A DNA stretch of 21,469 nt from Mnemiopsis leidyi. Its lineage: Eukaryota > Ctenophora > Tentaculata > Lobata > Bolinopsidae. How positions within the stretch are numbered: the stretch's first letter is position 1; the number at the start of each line of letters is the position of its first letter. The position numbers and the translations under genes were made by a program. The notes beneath the pieces are model-generated. The model had not been told where the DNA came from. It did no database searches and saw only the letters and a program-made list of their open reading frames with translations. This document shows, piece by piece, positions 10,101 through 18,027 of this stretch. The stretch is taken from assembly GCA_000226015.1 (NCBI GenBank), contig JH153004.1, positions 22,133 to 43,601 of the forward strand, written 5' to 3'.

Positions 10101-13100
10101 CCTAAGAACACACCAGTAAAGATTGACAAGATTCTTTGTCTGTCTCTGGCAGTGAGTGATCTGCTGATGGGGGTTTACCTCCTTCTCATTACAATCAAGC
10201 ATTTCCAGTTTAGCGGGAGTTACTGTAACCATGACTATGACTGGAGATCGTCGGCGGGGTGTAAAATTGCGGGGGCACTCCACTTTGCTGCACCACATGG
10301 TGCTCTCCAGATAACCCTTCTCACAAGTGTGTTTAGGTCTTACACCTGCAGAAACTCCATGGAGGGAAATACAATTTCCTTTAAGGCGTTTCTGGGATGC
10401 TTTTTCAGTTTGGCACTCGTAAATTTTGCCATGACAGCAGTCCCGTTTGCTGCGTCTATTTGGCCTTCTGCTCTGACAGACATGTTTGTCCATGAATTCT
10501 ATTTCCCTGGAAACCCAATCATACAGCGTGGAAAAAAAGCGGATTTGGCCCAAATTGTGAGCCTTTATCTGAGACGTGATATTGAAATAACAGAGCAGTA
10601 TTCTGTTAAGGAGCTCTTAACGGTTTTACAGAACATGACTTCGTCAAAGCAGCTCTTTTCCTACGAAAAAATCATAACTATCGGCTATTACGGTGGATCC
10701 TCCATGTGCAATCCTGACATTTTCTCTGATGAGAACTCCATCTTCTACTTTAAACTGATCTACTCGATAGAGACCACCATTTCTTCGGTCGGTATCAGCA
10801 TCAGCTATGTCATGATATGGAAAGAATACTTCACCTCTCTTAAGGCTGTGAAGAATAATCTAAACCAGGACGGGAGACAAGACGATAAAACTTTTTTCTT
10901 GACGATGAAAGTTGTAATTCTGGTGGGCTCCCAACTCTTTTGTTGGATACCAGTAAATGTCGCCATTATTGTAAGTTTCTTTGGATTCAATATCTCGCCA
11001 ATCATCAACGACATAATGATTGGCATTATTATCCCTGTAAATTCGCTCATAAATCCTGTCATACATACAGACATTCTTAATAAGTTTGTCTCTTGTGCCA
11101 CAAAAAAATCAGAAAGTTAAAATAAGGATTATTGATTAATCAGAAGGAAATTAGAAAACGCAGGTGTTGTAAAAAAGTTCATTAACTTGCACGGGGCCGG
11201 TTAGACAGGTAAACTTGAACTTGTTACAAAACTAAAGACGTCTGCCTTTAGAAAATGATGTTTACAGGAAAACGTTTAAAAAGTTTTATCGTATTATTTT
11301 ATTTTTGGTAATCGATTGAATTGCTTGTTATTTTTTCAAAAAGGCAAAAAATTGATACAAGCTTTTTTACCGCTATTGCCTATTACTCTATTACTTAATG
11401 TAACTGTAGGCAATACTGTTATTACAGGACAGGCTTTTTAGCGTATTTTCATAAGTCTTTGATCGAATATTTTCATCATTATTGCTGTATTCTGTTTCCT
11501 GTAATAATTGTGAAGTTTTCGATGAAAATACTGTTTCCGAGTAGAAAGCTTAAAATTCAGAACTGCGGCGTTCTAGGCACTCCGTTTTTGCTCAACAACT
11601 AGGTACTTATAAATAAATAATTTGAGAAAGAATGCGAACGTGTTCGTTAGAAATCATTTCCAGCAAAAAGGTTCCTTAGAGATCGCATATCTTCTTTATA
11701 CAGAGAAAGTTACAATTAATATACAATTTAATACTGTCAACACTACTATTATACAAATTGTTTGAGTGACAGGATGGATTACTTATTATTATAGCGTGAT
11801 GTAACGTGAGAGGGCGTGAAGTAACGTGTGAGTGTGAAAGCATAGGATAACCTACGGAAATTACAAAGCAGGAAAATTCAAACGAAACACATCTCATTCT
11901 TGCAGGACATAAACATGCTTTTAGCTTTTAAGCGGTTACATCACACGGTAAACAGCCTAGAAAATCTTTAATTGCAAGTGGCTTGTTTCACAATCTTACT
12001 TGATCTCTCGCCATTGCTTTAATCGCCGAATCAGTTGCCGACTAACAAAATATTTACTATTGTAAGATTCTAGAAAATCGACATAATTCCGGCATAAACA
12101 ATGATTATGACTGACTATCATTGCACGTGTGACAAACAAACTTTTGTTTGCCAATAAAGGTGAATAGTTGCTTGGGGAATCAATTTCAAAAACAATCACA
12201 TAAAATTGTGAACAATAAAAGTCTACAGAAAACGTTAGCACTATGTCTCACCTTTCCAGTGGCTGTTTTAAGGGCCCCTGTTCCACAGTAAGTCCGTGAA
12301 ACGAGGTTAGCGTTTGTGTGCCAGCACTTCTCCAGCGCAGCGCGGAACTTCTCGATCTGGGGGACCGCGCAGATGTGCTCCAGCTGTCGCACCAGGATCT
12401 TGCTGGAGATGTAGGACTGGACGGAGTTCGTACGGTCGATACAGTCCAGACAGTTCGTTCTTAACACCCCCTCTTGTACACTGCAAACACAAGAATATAT
12501 TTCTGATAATTATAAGTTGAACATGCAGTGAGACACCTAAGATATAGGATGAATTCTTTCGTTTATCAAGTAAATATTATTAGTTCTATTGGAATGCAGC
12601 TATTAGGATATATTTCTTGTCGGTGAAGTAACCACAATTGCACAAGGATATATATTTTTTAGGTAAAGTAAACACAGGGATATATTCTTGTTTACGTTTT
12701 GACGTTTTATGTTGGAACTCATAGGAGTTTTAATAAAACTAAAAGATTGCGCATAACATTACAATCACCTCACAGTTATTTAGACAAAAGACAGTACTCA
12801 AAAGTCGAAAATTGGATCTAAGCTTGCGTCAGATTTATTATTCGATGAGCTTCAAATAATATAAAGTTATATAAACCATATTCTCATGAGTGTTTCTCAC
12901 TACACAACAGCTTCTCCTCTATTCTGTATCGGGTAACTATAAACAGCGATATCCATCTTATCTATACTATACTTGCTCGGGTTTCTGAAAACCGTCAAGT
13001 CAGATTCACCCACAGCTCGTTTGTTCTTTGCCCACCCACGAACAGAATTAGAATTCAGAACAGAGACCACCATCAAACATGGCCTTAACTTTAGAGGCAC

Positions 13101-16100
13101 CCAGTTCTGTGTCAAACACATTTAATTTAAAAAGATCCCCGCTTAGTGAATTATTCTCACCAAATCCTCCGCCGTACGAGTCAGTAATAAAAATATATCC
13201 AATGAACCTCCGCAATGCAGAGTCAGCATTGAAGTATTGAGCAATCAGATAAAGTTAATAAGATAATTTAACAATATGAAAATTTCGCCAATGTGCGGAT
13301 GTAACTTAGAACAAGAATTATTGATTTATTTCTAAAATCCGACTTCTTCAAGGAAACAACCTACCCTACACACTCGTTGCCACTGTGGCAGAATATCCCG
13401 GAGAACCCCACAAAAGTCTCGATATCTTTGTACAGCGTCTGTATAGGTTCGGTTCTGTTGCCTTTACACACAGCGTGGTAGTCGAAGTTCCTGATCATCA
13501 CATCGTCGTGTACGCTGTCCATGTGGTGTGCCTGTTGTCAAGATATTAGTTGCTAAGTAACGTGAGTAACCGGTTGCTAAGTAACGTGAGTAATCGGTTA
13601 CTAAGTAACGTGAGTAATCGGTTACTAAGTAACGTGAGTAATCGGTTACTAAGTAATCTACATATTTTGTTATATGTAATAAGCAAAATTTATTGGAAAC
13701 TTATCAGGTTGCTTTCATTTCATAATTAACTTAATGGTTAGTTTTATACTGATTACTAAGTAACTACAACTAACCTGACACTGGTTACTAAGTAACTACA
13801 ACTAACCTGATACTGGTTACTAAGTAACTACAACTAACTTGACACTGGTTACTAAGTAACTAAAACGAACCTGATACTGGTTACTAAGTAACTACAACTA
13901 ACCTGATACTGGTTACTAAGTAACTACAACTAACCTGATACTGGTTACTAAGTAACTACAACTAACCTGACACTGGTTACTAAGTATCTACAACTAACCT
14001 GATACTGGTTACTAAGTTACTAAAACCAACCTGATACTGGTCACTAAGTATCTACAATTTACCTGATACTGGTTACTAAGTAACTACAACTAACCTGATA
14101 CTGGTTACTAAGTAACTACAACCAACCTGATACTGGTTACTAAGTAACTACAACCAACCTGATACTGGTTACTAAGATGACTCTCGTCTGTGTCTGGCTT
14201 GTTAGATAATAAGTTTAGTATCATCACCAAACCGTAGTGCTTCTTTAGCAGAGTCATATGTCTGTAACAAATAATGTGAAGTTTTATGTCTGTAACAAAT
14301 AATGTGAAGTTTTATGTATTCACTGTTTAGTTATCATTATAGTGCAATACTTGGGAAGGAGGCGCAATTTTTCTGTCAAGGAGAGGCCAGATACTACCAA
14401 TTAATTTCGAGAAAAACTGTCACGTGTTGGAAAAGATTTCCAACTCCTCCCTAAGAATTCTAATTTCTGACGTCTATTCTGTGAACTTGAGATAATTAAA
14501 AATCATAATCATATCACAATAACTTACTTGTCATAAGCTACTTGAGTAAGCTCGTAACCTCGAGTAATCGCTAATTTGTGAGACCCAACCTGAAGTGTTA
14601 CAGTATAAACAGTGAGCATATTTAAAATCTAATCCTAAACTTTGTCTATACGGCTTTAAAAGCTATAATTTCTTGAACTGCAATGAAAGTCGTGATACCT
14701 TACATATGGTTATTGGTTAACAAAAAATCACTTTACAGTGTAAACTAATTAATTAATTCCGATCGGTTTTACTCCCTACTTCACATTAACAAACCTGTAT
14801 TCCAGTTTGTTCCCAGAAGACGGGGACACTGCCCCGGACTTGGATGAAGCTACTGATCTTGTCGTTAAGTATAGTGCATTGTTCTGTTTCCACAAAGTTA
14901 GCTACACAGCCGTTATCATCGACACCACGTACCTGTCAATCGGTTACTTAAATACTTGGTAATTAGTAACTTGACTCATAGTTGGTTACTTAGTAACTTG
15001 ATACATAGTTGGTTACTTAGTAACTGGCTACATAGTTGGTTACTTAGTAACTTGGTAGTTGGTACATAGTTAGTTACCAAGTAACTCGGTAGATAGTTGG
15101 TTACTTTGTAACTTGGTACATAGTTGGTTACTTAGTAACTTGGTACATAGTTGGTTACTTAGTTACTCGGTACATAGTTGGTTACTTAGTAACTTGGTAC
15201 ATAGTTGGTTACTTAGTAGCTTGGTAAATAGTAGGTCGTTTGCTTCTAAGTTGCTTGGGAAATCTGACTTTATAATTGTGTACATTTTGAAGTCAGACTG
15301 GAAAAAAGATGAGCCTCAAATCCAGCAATTCTACAAATAATCCTTAACTTGAAATCTGCGAAAATAAGACAAAAACAGCTGAGGACCAACAGTTTATTGA
15401 TATCGTATGAACCTCACCTCAACAGGCAGCATAAACACACTGGATTTTAAACCAACATAATAACATTCAAGAGTAGTTGACACATATGTATTACAGAATA
15501 CTTTATAACACTGTCTTAACAGCACGTAGCTAAATTACCTGAGGTCTAGCCAACAGCATCGAGTTATACTAAGATCAGACTTTTAAACTTTTGAGTAAAA
15601 ATTGAAATTAAACGTTTCTATTTAGGCATAATATGATATAGCTATTATATTATAGGACGGGATTGTATAACAGAAGAAAATAACTTCGCCACGTTTTTCG
15701 TAGTTCATTATTCAAGGAAAGTTTGTAGAGTGTAAGTTTGTAGAGTGTAAGTGTGTAAGACGTAAGTGTGTACTGTGTAAGTGTGAAAGTGTGTCTACAG
15801 TAGACTCATACCTGGAACCTAGCTCCCGCTCTCTCGGAGCTAACTCTAGAAATAACAGCAGCTCTAGCCTGACTGGTTCCACAGTAGATGGTGGAGATGC
15901 TGACACTCCCACAGATCAGGTTTACAAACCAGGAAGTGTGATCTGACACGAACTTGAGCGGATGTGTAAACAGACTTCTGTTCCTGAGATAACGTGTTTC
16001 GTTTAACGCGTATAACAATGTTGATGTGTTAGGTGTGATGATTAATTACACATCGGTTTTTTAATGCTAAGACAAAAACTTTGCGTTGGACGTAAAAACA

Positions 16101-17228
16101 AAGGAAAGCTTTAAAAAGTAGATATATAAAAAGTAGCTTTAAAAAATAGATTATATCGTACCAGAGGAATCTAAAATCACTTTTGAGCCCCTTGCTGAGT
16201 TTAGACTGAGTATTGACGGTTATGTCATGACTCTCTCCTGACTCGTTCATACCAAAGAAAAACGTTCCTAAAATTGAAATAGTTTTATAAAAAAACTTTT
16301 CCTTAATAAGTTGATAATGGTACGGATTTCCAAAAACCACAAAAAGAAGAATCCAACTCTAACAACTTTAATACGAAAACCTAAATATCTATTAATTTTG
16401 CACACTGTTAAGTTTAAGTTAATGAAACCTTGAGTGATAAGTTTCTTGCAAGCAGCTGTCCTATCCAAACTGTGTCCCTCACAGATTTCCACAAACATCA
16501 CCTCTGTAACACAGAACACCTCACAGTCGGTCAGTTTACCGGCAGAGTTGCAGGTTGTTACCAAGCCGAGGTACCTCATCTCCTTTCCGTCTTCTGGGGA
16601 AATGTAAGTTTAGTTAGACACTTTCCTTCTTCTGAAGAAATGTAAGTTTAGTTAGACACTTTTCTTCTTCTGGGGAAGTGTAAGTTTAGTAAGACACTTT
16701 CCTTATTCTGGATAATTCTTAGTTTAGTTAGACACATCATCTCTTAAACCGTTTTAAAAATCGGAAATTGATCTACTTTCTGTTAGATATTTCTTATTAC
16801 AAACCGTCGTGAAGCGGAAGAACTCCGATAGCAGCGTACACGTCAGCCACTCTCTCACAAACACTCTTAATTGTAGCTAGTTCACTGCTATCTGGAAGTG
16901 TTTAATATAGCTCATAAGAGATACCAAGATTTTAAACTGGGTTTTCTTGTTCATGTTCATACAACTCAAAACAGATTTAAAATGAAACTATTACCTATTT
17001 GATTGGCCAGAAAGCACAGGACGTCCTCTTTAGAGCCTTAAATCTAAAACAAACCACATAAAAATGAACTCGTTAACACGTTGACAGTCCAATAAACAGA
17101 AACTCACGTAGTTCCGCGCACACATCACCCTGGAGAAGCAGGCCAGTGTTGTTACTCTTGTTCTCCAACAATACCTTCCTGTCTGCTCCGCTCCCACCCA
17201 CGTACAGTCGTAGTACCTTGGGTATCAT
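2557..17228 (-). CDS. SYNJ1: Synaptojanin, 25 coding exons, 1176 aa
   Basis: This is a phosphoinositide phosphatase that removes phosphates from PI(4,5)P2 and related lipids on endocytic membranes, driving clathrin uncoating and synaptic-vesicle recycling. Twenty-five exons join with matching phases to 3531 nt (1176 aa plus stop). Domain order is the family's: SAC phosphatase (about 1-500), 5-phosphatase (about 533-872), RRM-like domain (about 905-985), acidic linker and proline-rich tail. Both catalytic signatures are intact. The start is the ATG at 17228: its context matches the family N-terminus and an in-frame TGA lies 18 nt upstream. Length is close to the 145-kDa vertebrate form. Intron 11 hosts an opposite-strand GPCR gene. 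The TAA at 2557 overlaps a GTAAG donor, so a longer isoform is possible. Invertebrates usually have one synaptojanin, so the symbol is for the family and not specifically for SYNJ1 over SYNJ2. Confidence 0.95.
4124..4955 (-). other. Synaptojanin intron 20
   Basis: This 832-nt intron lies between the exon ending in TSDHR and the exon starting RPVLGVV. It is AT-rich, with stops in all frames and no recognisable element. Confidence 0.7.
5193..5290. other. Pyrimidine-rich tract in synaptojanin intron 19
   Basis: About 100 bp of almost pure C/T on the plus strand, hence purine-rich in the synaptojanin transcript. It lies mid-intron between exons 19 and 20 (5067-5416). Such tracts can form triplex DNA or purine-rich splicing enhancers. 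Nothing here is coding. Confidence 0.7.
7883..7952. repeat. 42-bp direct duplication covering the exon 13 acceptor
   Basis: GTACTGAGTGTGGGAAATAA begins at 7883 and again at 7925. The first copy spans the edge of exon 13 (7885), so on the minus strand the CCCACACTCAG acceptor is present twice, 42 nt apart. Confidence 0.8.
8221..8300. repeat. 20-bp tandem array, four copies, near the exon 12 acceptor
   Basis: Four consecutive units of GAGATAGCGTGATGTAACGT at 8221, 8241, 8261 and 8281, with few differences. The array lies 10 bp from exon 12, on the left side of the nested GPCR gene. Confidence 0.92.
8730..11120 (+). CDS. LDL-receptor-repeat class A GPCR, two exons, 738 aa, nested in synaptojanin intron 11
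   Basis: Exons are 8730-9197 and 9372-11120, joined in phase 0 (CAG|GTTTTT donor, TTTCAG acceptor). The junction falls inside an LDLa module and restores its cysteine pattern. The predicted protein has a signal peptide (residues 1-18) and an ectodomain with about four LDLa-like modules (about 104-137, 145-171, 278-320 and 326-352). The second and fourth end in DASDEC and DSSDEC. Seven membrane segments follow: about 371-393, 408-430, 453-478, 494-518, 613-638, 664-690 and 696-722. LAVSD in TM2, the TM3 Cys453, an ECL2 Cys602 and FCWIP in TM6 identify a rhodopsin-class receptor, near the GRL101/relaxin-receptor-like LDLa group but without leucine-rich repeats. The DRY position reads FRS and NPxxY reads NPVIH. 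ECL2 is about 95 residues and the cytoplasmic tail only about 17. The ligand is unknown. It lies antisense to its host gene. Confidence 0.9.
11612..11617 (+). terminator. Candidate poly(A) signal AATAAA for the nested GPCR
   Basis: This AATAAA lies 491 nt after the GPCR stop codon. A GT-rich element follows at about 11640, which is compatible with 3' end formation. It is a single hexamer in AT-rich DNA, so support is limited. Confidence 0.35.
11791..11832. repeat. Second copy of the 20-bp repeat family, about two units
   Basis: ATAGCGTGATGTAACGTGAG, then a diverged unit (AGGGCGTGAAGTAACGTGTG). It has the same sequence and orientation as the 8221-8300 array but lies downstream of the GPCR, in the same host intron. 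Confidence 0.8.
12604..12692. repeat. Degenerate tandem repeat in synaptojanin intron 10
   Basis: Three imperfect units start with GGATATAT and contain GGTAAAGTAA-like sequence at roughly 40-bp spacing. They are diverged and of no visible function. Confidence 0.5.
12901..13254 (-). pseudogene. Broken fragment resembling a LamG/pentraxin-like domain, inside synaptojanin intron 10
   Basis: The minus strand is open from about 13254 to a TAA at about 13056. It reads RRFIGYIFI, then a loop with [11 protein letters not shown], then [20 protein letters not shown] and GGLCSEF. This resembles the end of concanavalin-like LamG or pentraxin folds: FxGYI, a V-[FY]-D-x-x-L strand, a short helix ending in MF/LY, and GGLC. 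Coherent peptide continues in another frame past the stop ([16 protein letters not shown]), open to about 12901, which implies a frameshift near 13056. No start codon or splice sites fit the flanks and no function is expected. The assignment rests on pattern similarity only, and the fragment could derive from a transposable element. Confidence 0.35.
13549..13655. repeat. 24-bp tandem array, about 4.5 copies, near the exon 10 acceptor
   Basis: Units of the type GTTACTAAGTAACGTGAGTA plus ATCG repeat every 24 bp, starting 18 bp from the exon 10 edge at 13531. They lie in the same intron as the 32-bp array and share its GTTACTAAGTAAC core. No gene is involved. Confidence 0.9.
13748..14176. repeat. 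32-bp tandem array, about 13.4 copies, overlapping the exon 9 donor
   Basis: ACTGGTTACTAAG-type units begin at 13748, 13780, 13812 and then every 32 bp to 14164, with few substitutions. The last, partial copy lies in synaptojanin exon 9: 14159-14176 is coding. On the minus strand each unit reads TTAGTAACCAGTATCAG followed by GTTAGT or GTTGGT, so each repeats the exon end and its 5' splice site. The exon end aligns with a conserved family position (LSKAFQ in human, LSNQYQ here), so the exon is probably the source of the array. Confidence 0.9.
14257..14312. repeat. 28-bp direct duplication covering the exon 9 acceptor
   Basis: The block starting TATGTCTGTAACAAATAATG at 14257 is repeated almost exactly at 14285. 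The first copy includes the last bases of the exon 9 acceptor region and five exon bases (exon edge 14261). The second copy therefore carries a duplicate GTTACAG 3' splice site 28 nt upstream in the transcript. Confidence 0.85.
14965..15233. repeat. 27-bp tandem array, about 9 copies, in synaptojanin intron 6
   Basis: GGTTACTT recurs at 14984, 15011, 15038, 15099, 15126, 15153, 15180 and 15207; one unit at 15072 is altered and offset by 7 bp. A degenerate flank begins just upstream of the exon 7 acceptor (14942). Because 27 is divisible by three, the plus strand looks like a repetitive open frame, which is an artefact. The units carry GTTACTTAGTAAC. The rest of this intron (15234-15717) shows nothing else. 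Confidence 0.88.
15718..15790. repeat. 15-bp tandem array near the exon 6 donor
   Basis: About five units of the GTTTGTAGAGTGTAA type, drifting to GTGTGTAAGACGTAA and GTGTGTACTGTGTAA, end about 20 bp from the donor edge of exon 6 (15812). No coding sequence is present. Confidence 0.8.
16583..16736. repeat. 38-bp tandem array, four copies, overlapping the exon 4 acceptor
   Basis: CTTCTGGGGA-type starts lie at 16591, 16629, 16667 and 16705. The first unit begins in exon 4 coding sequence (CTTTCC, with the exon edge at 16590), so the repeat unit spans the acceptor. On the minus strand each copy carries a TTTCCCCAGAAG-like 3' splice site. Copies diverge with distance from the exon. Confidence 0.85.
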
Positions 17229-17230
17229 CT

Positions 17231-17334
17231 CACGTGTTATGTGTCACGTGTTATGTGTCACGTGCAATGTGTCACGTGTAATGTGTCACGTGTAATGTGT
17301 CACGTGTAATGTATCACGTGTAGTGAATCACGTG
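17231..17334. promoter_or_regulatory. Eight CACGTG E-boxes at exact 14-bp spacing, next to the synaptojanin start codon
   Basis: CACGTG begins at 17231, 17245, 17259, 17273, 17287, 17301, 17315 and 17329. The spacer is mostly TGTGTAAT-like with small changes, while all eight hexamers are unmutated. The array begins 3 bp upstream of the synaptojanin ATG. CACGTG is the palindromic E-box bound by bHLH-ZIP factors (USF, MITF/TFE, Myc/Max). The array could be a promoter or 5' UTR element of synaptojanin, or simply a 14-bp minisatellite that happens to contain the hexamer. Binding is inferred, not shown. Confidence 0.6.
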
Positions 17335-18027
17335 CTTTGTAATGTCATCTTGATGCCATCTCTTTGTCGTTAGACATCACTGAGAAAATATTGTAAGTAA
17401 CAACTTTCACTTTTTCACTAAGTGTACCCTACAATCCATATACATACATAGCTTTCCAAACAGCAATATGCCAATATTTTCAATTTCTGAGTGAAGCGAG
17501 TGATACACATAACTTTGAGTAAACTCATGCTGATCACAATATACAGTACAAGGAGGTGGGTAACGTTTCAAGTTTGTTTTATTTTGAATTTTTAAGAGTC
17601 TACGTCTACGGTAAAAATAATTTCTCAAAGAATACGGCAATTCGAGTAGAGATGTCAATATAATATTTAAAAATACAGTTCTGAAATAGGAGTCGGCTTT
17701 TCCCCAAAATCTGCAAACCTACATAAGAAATATGAGAGAACTAACTTCATTTAACTTAGGACTAGGAAAGTAGGAATATCAGACAATGAAGTAAATCACA
17801 AAACAAAAGAAAACAAATAAAACTAATAACTTAATTCATCAACTGACAAACCATTCAGCATTCAAGTTAATATCAAAAAATTCCTTTATAAATATATATT
17901 TTTGTAAAAACTGTTGTTGGAAACAGGATTTTGTCGTAGCAAAAACGTTGCTACATTGAGGCAACACAGTCCTTTGGCCAATAGTGAGTAAGAAACTAGC
18001 TTGAAAACTAGTAGAGCCAGCTAACTT
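17335..18027. other. Intergenic region between PAAF1 and synaptojanin
   Basis: This AT-rich stretch should contain the PAAF1 3' UTR and the synaptojanin promoter. I see no coding exon or RNA gene. Its only clear structures are the AATAAA at 17578-17583 and, at its left border, the CACGTG array. Confidence 0.6.
17578..17583 (-). terminator. Candidate poly(A) signal AATAAA for PAAF1
   Basis: On the minus strand this AATAAA lies 445 nt past the PAAF1 stop and 350 nt before the synaptojanin start. I did not see a nearer AATAAA on this strand. Chance occurrence is possible in such AT-rich sequence. Confidence 0.3.

Larger units (their letters stand above)
8212..12251 (-). other. Synaptojanin intron 11, host of the nested GPCR
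   Basis: This is the largest intron of the host gene (4040 nt; most others are 60-900 nt). It starts with GTGAGA at the exon 11 edge and ends in TTTCTAG before exon 12. It holds the GPCR gene on the plus strand. The stretch 8301-8729 shows no coding or RNA gene; a TTTAAAAG about 50 bp before the GPCR start is a weak TATA-like candidate. The stretch 11121-12251 is AT-rich and non-coding apart from a short repeat at 11791-11832. Confidence 0.85.
12252..17228 (-). other. SYNJ1: Synaptojanin exons 1-11: SAC phosphatase domain
   Basis: Exons in transcript order: 17228-17108, 17036-16995 (only 42 nt), 16891-16805, 16590-16429, 16267-16162, 15983-15812, 14932-14795, 14589-14528, 14261-14159, 13531-13365 and 12480-12252. 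Exon phases are mutually consistent across all junctions. They encode residues 1-463. Recognisable segments are [18 protein letters not shown] in exon 6, NFVETEQ and [15 protein letters not shown] in exon 7, NFDYH in exon 10, and the catalytic CX5R motif [12 protein letters not shown] at residues 394-405 in exon 11. That motif hydrolyses 3-, 4- and 5-monophosphorylated inositides in SAC enzymes. The catalytic Cys397 and Arg403 are present, so the domain should be active. Confidence 0.93.

Noticed and set aside
10041..10553. Minus-strand open frame of 170 codons
   Set aside because: It is a shadow of the GPCR membrane region, with no recognisable content.
11676..11897. Minus-strand open frame in intron 11
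   Set aside because: Serine- and isoleucine-rich translation of AT-rich DNA and of the 20-bp repeat, with no domain or splice sites.
13078..13220. Plus-strand ATG frame containing PNPPPYE
   Set aside because: Only about 45 codons long, and opposite the better-supported LamG-like fragment; the PPPY match is probably chance.
15113..15340. Plus-strand open frame with a repeated nine-residue peptide
   Set aside because: It is a translation of the 27-bp array, whose period is divisible by three. It has no promoter, splice context or domain.
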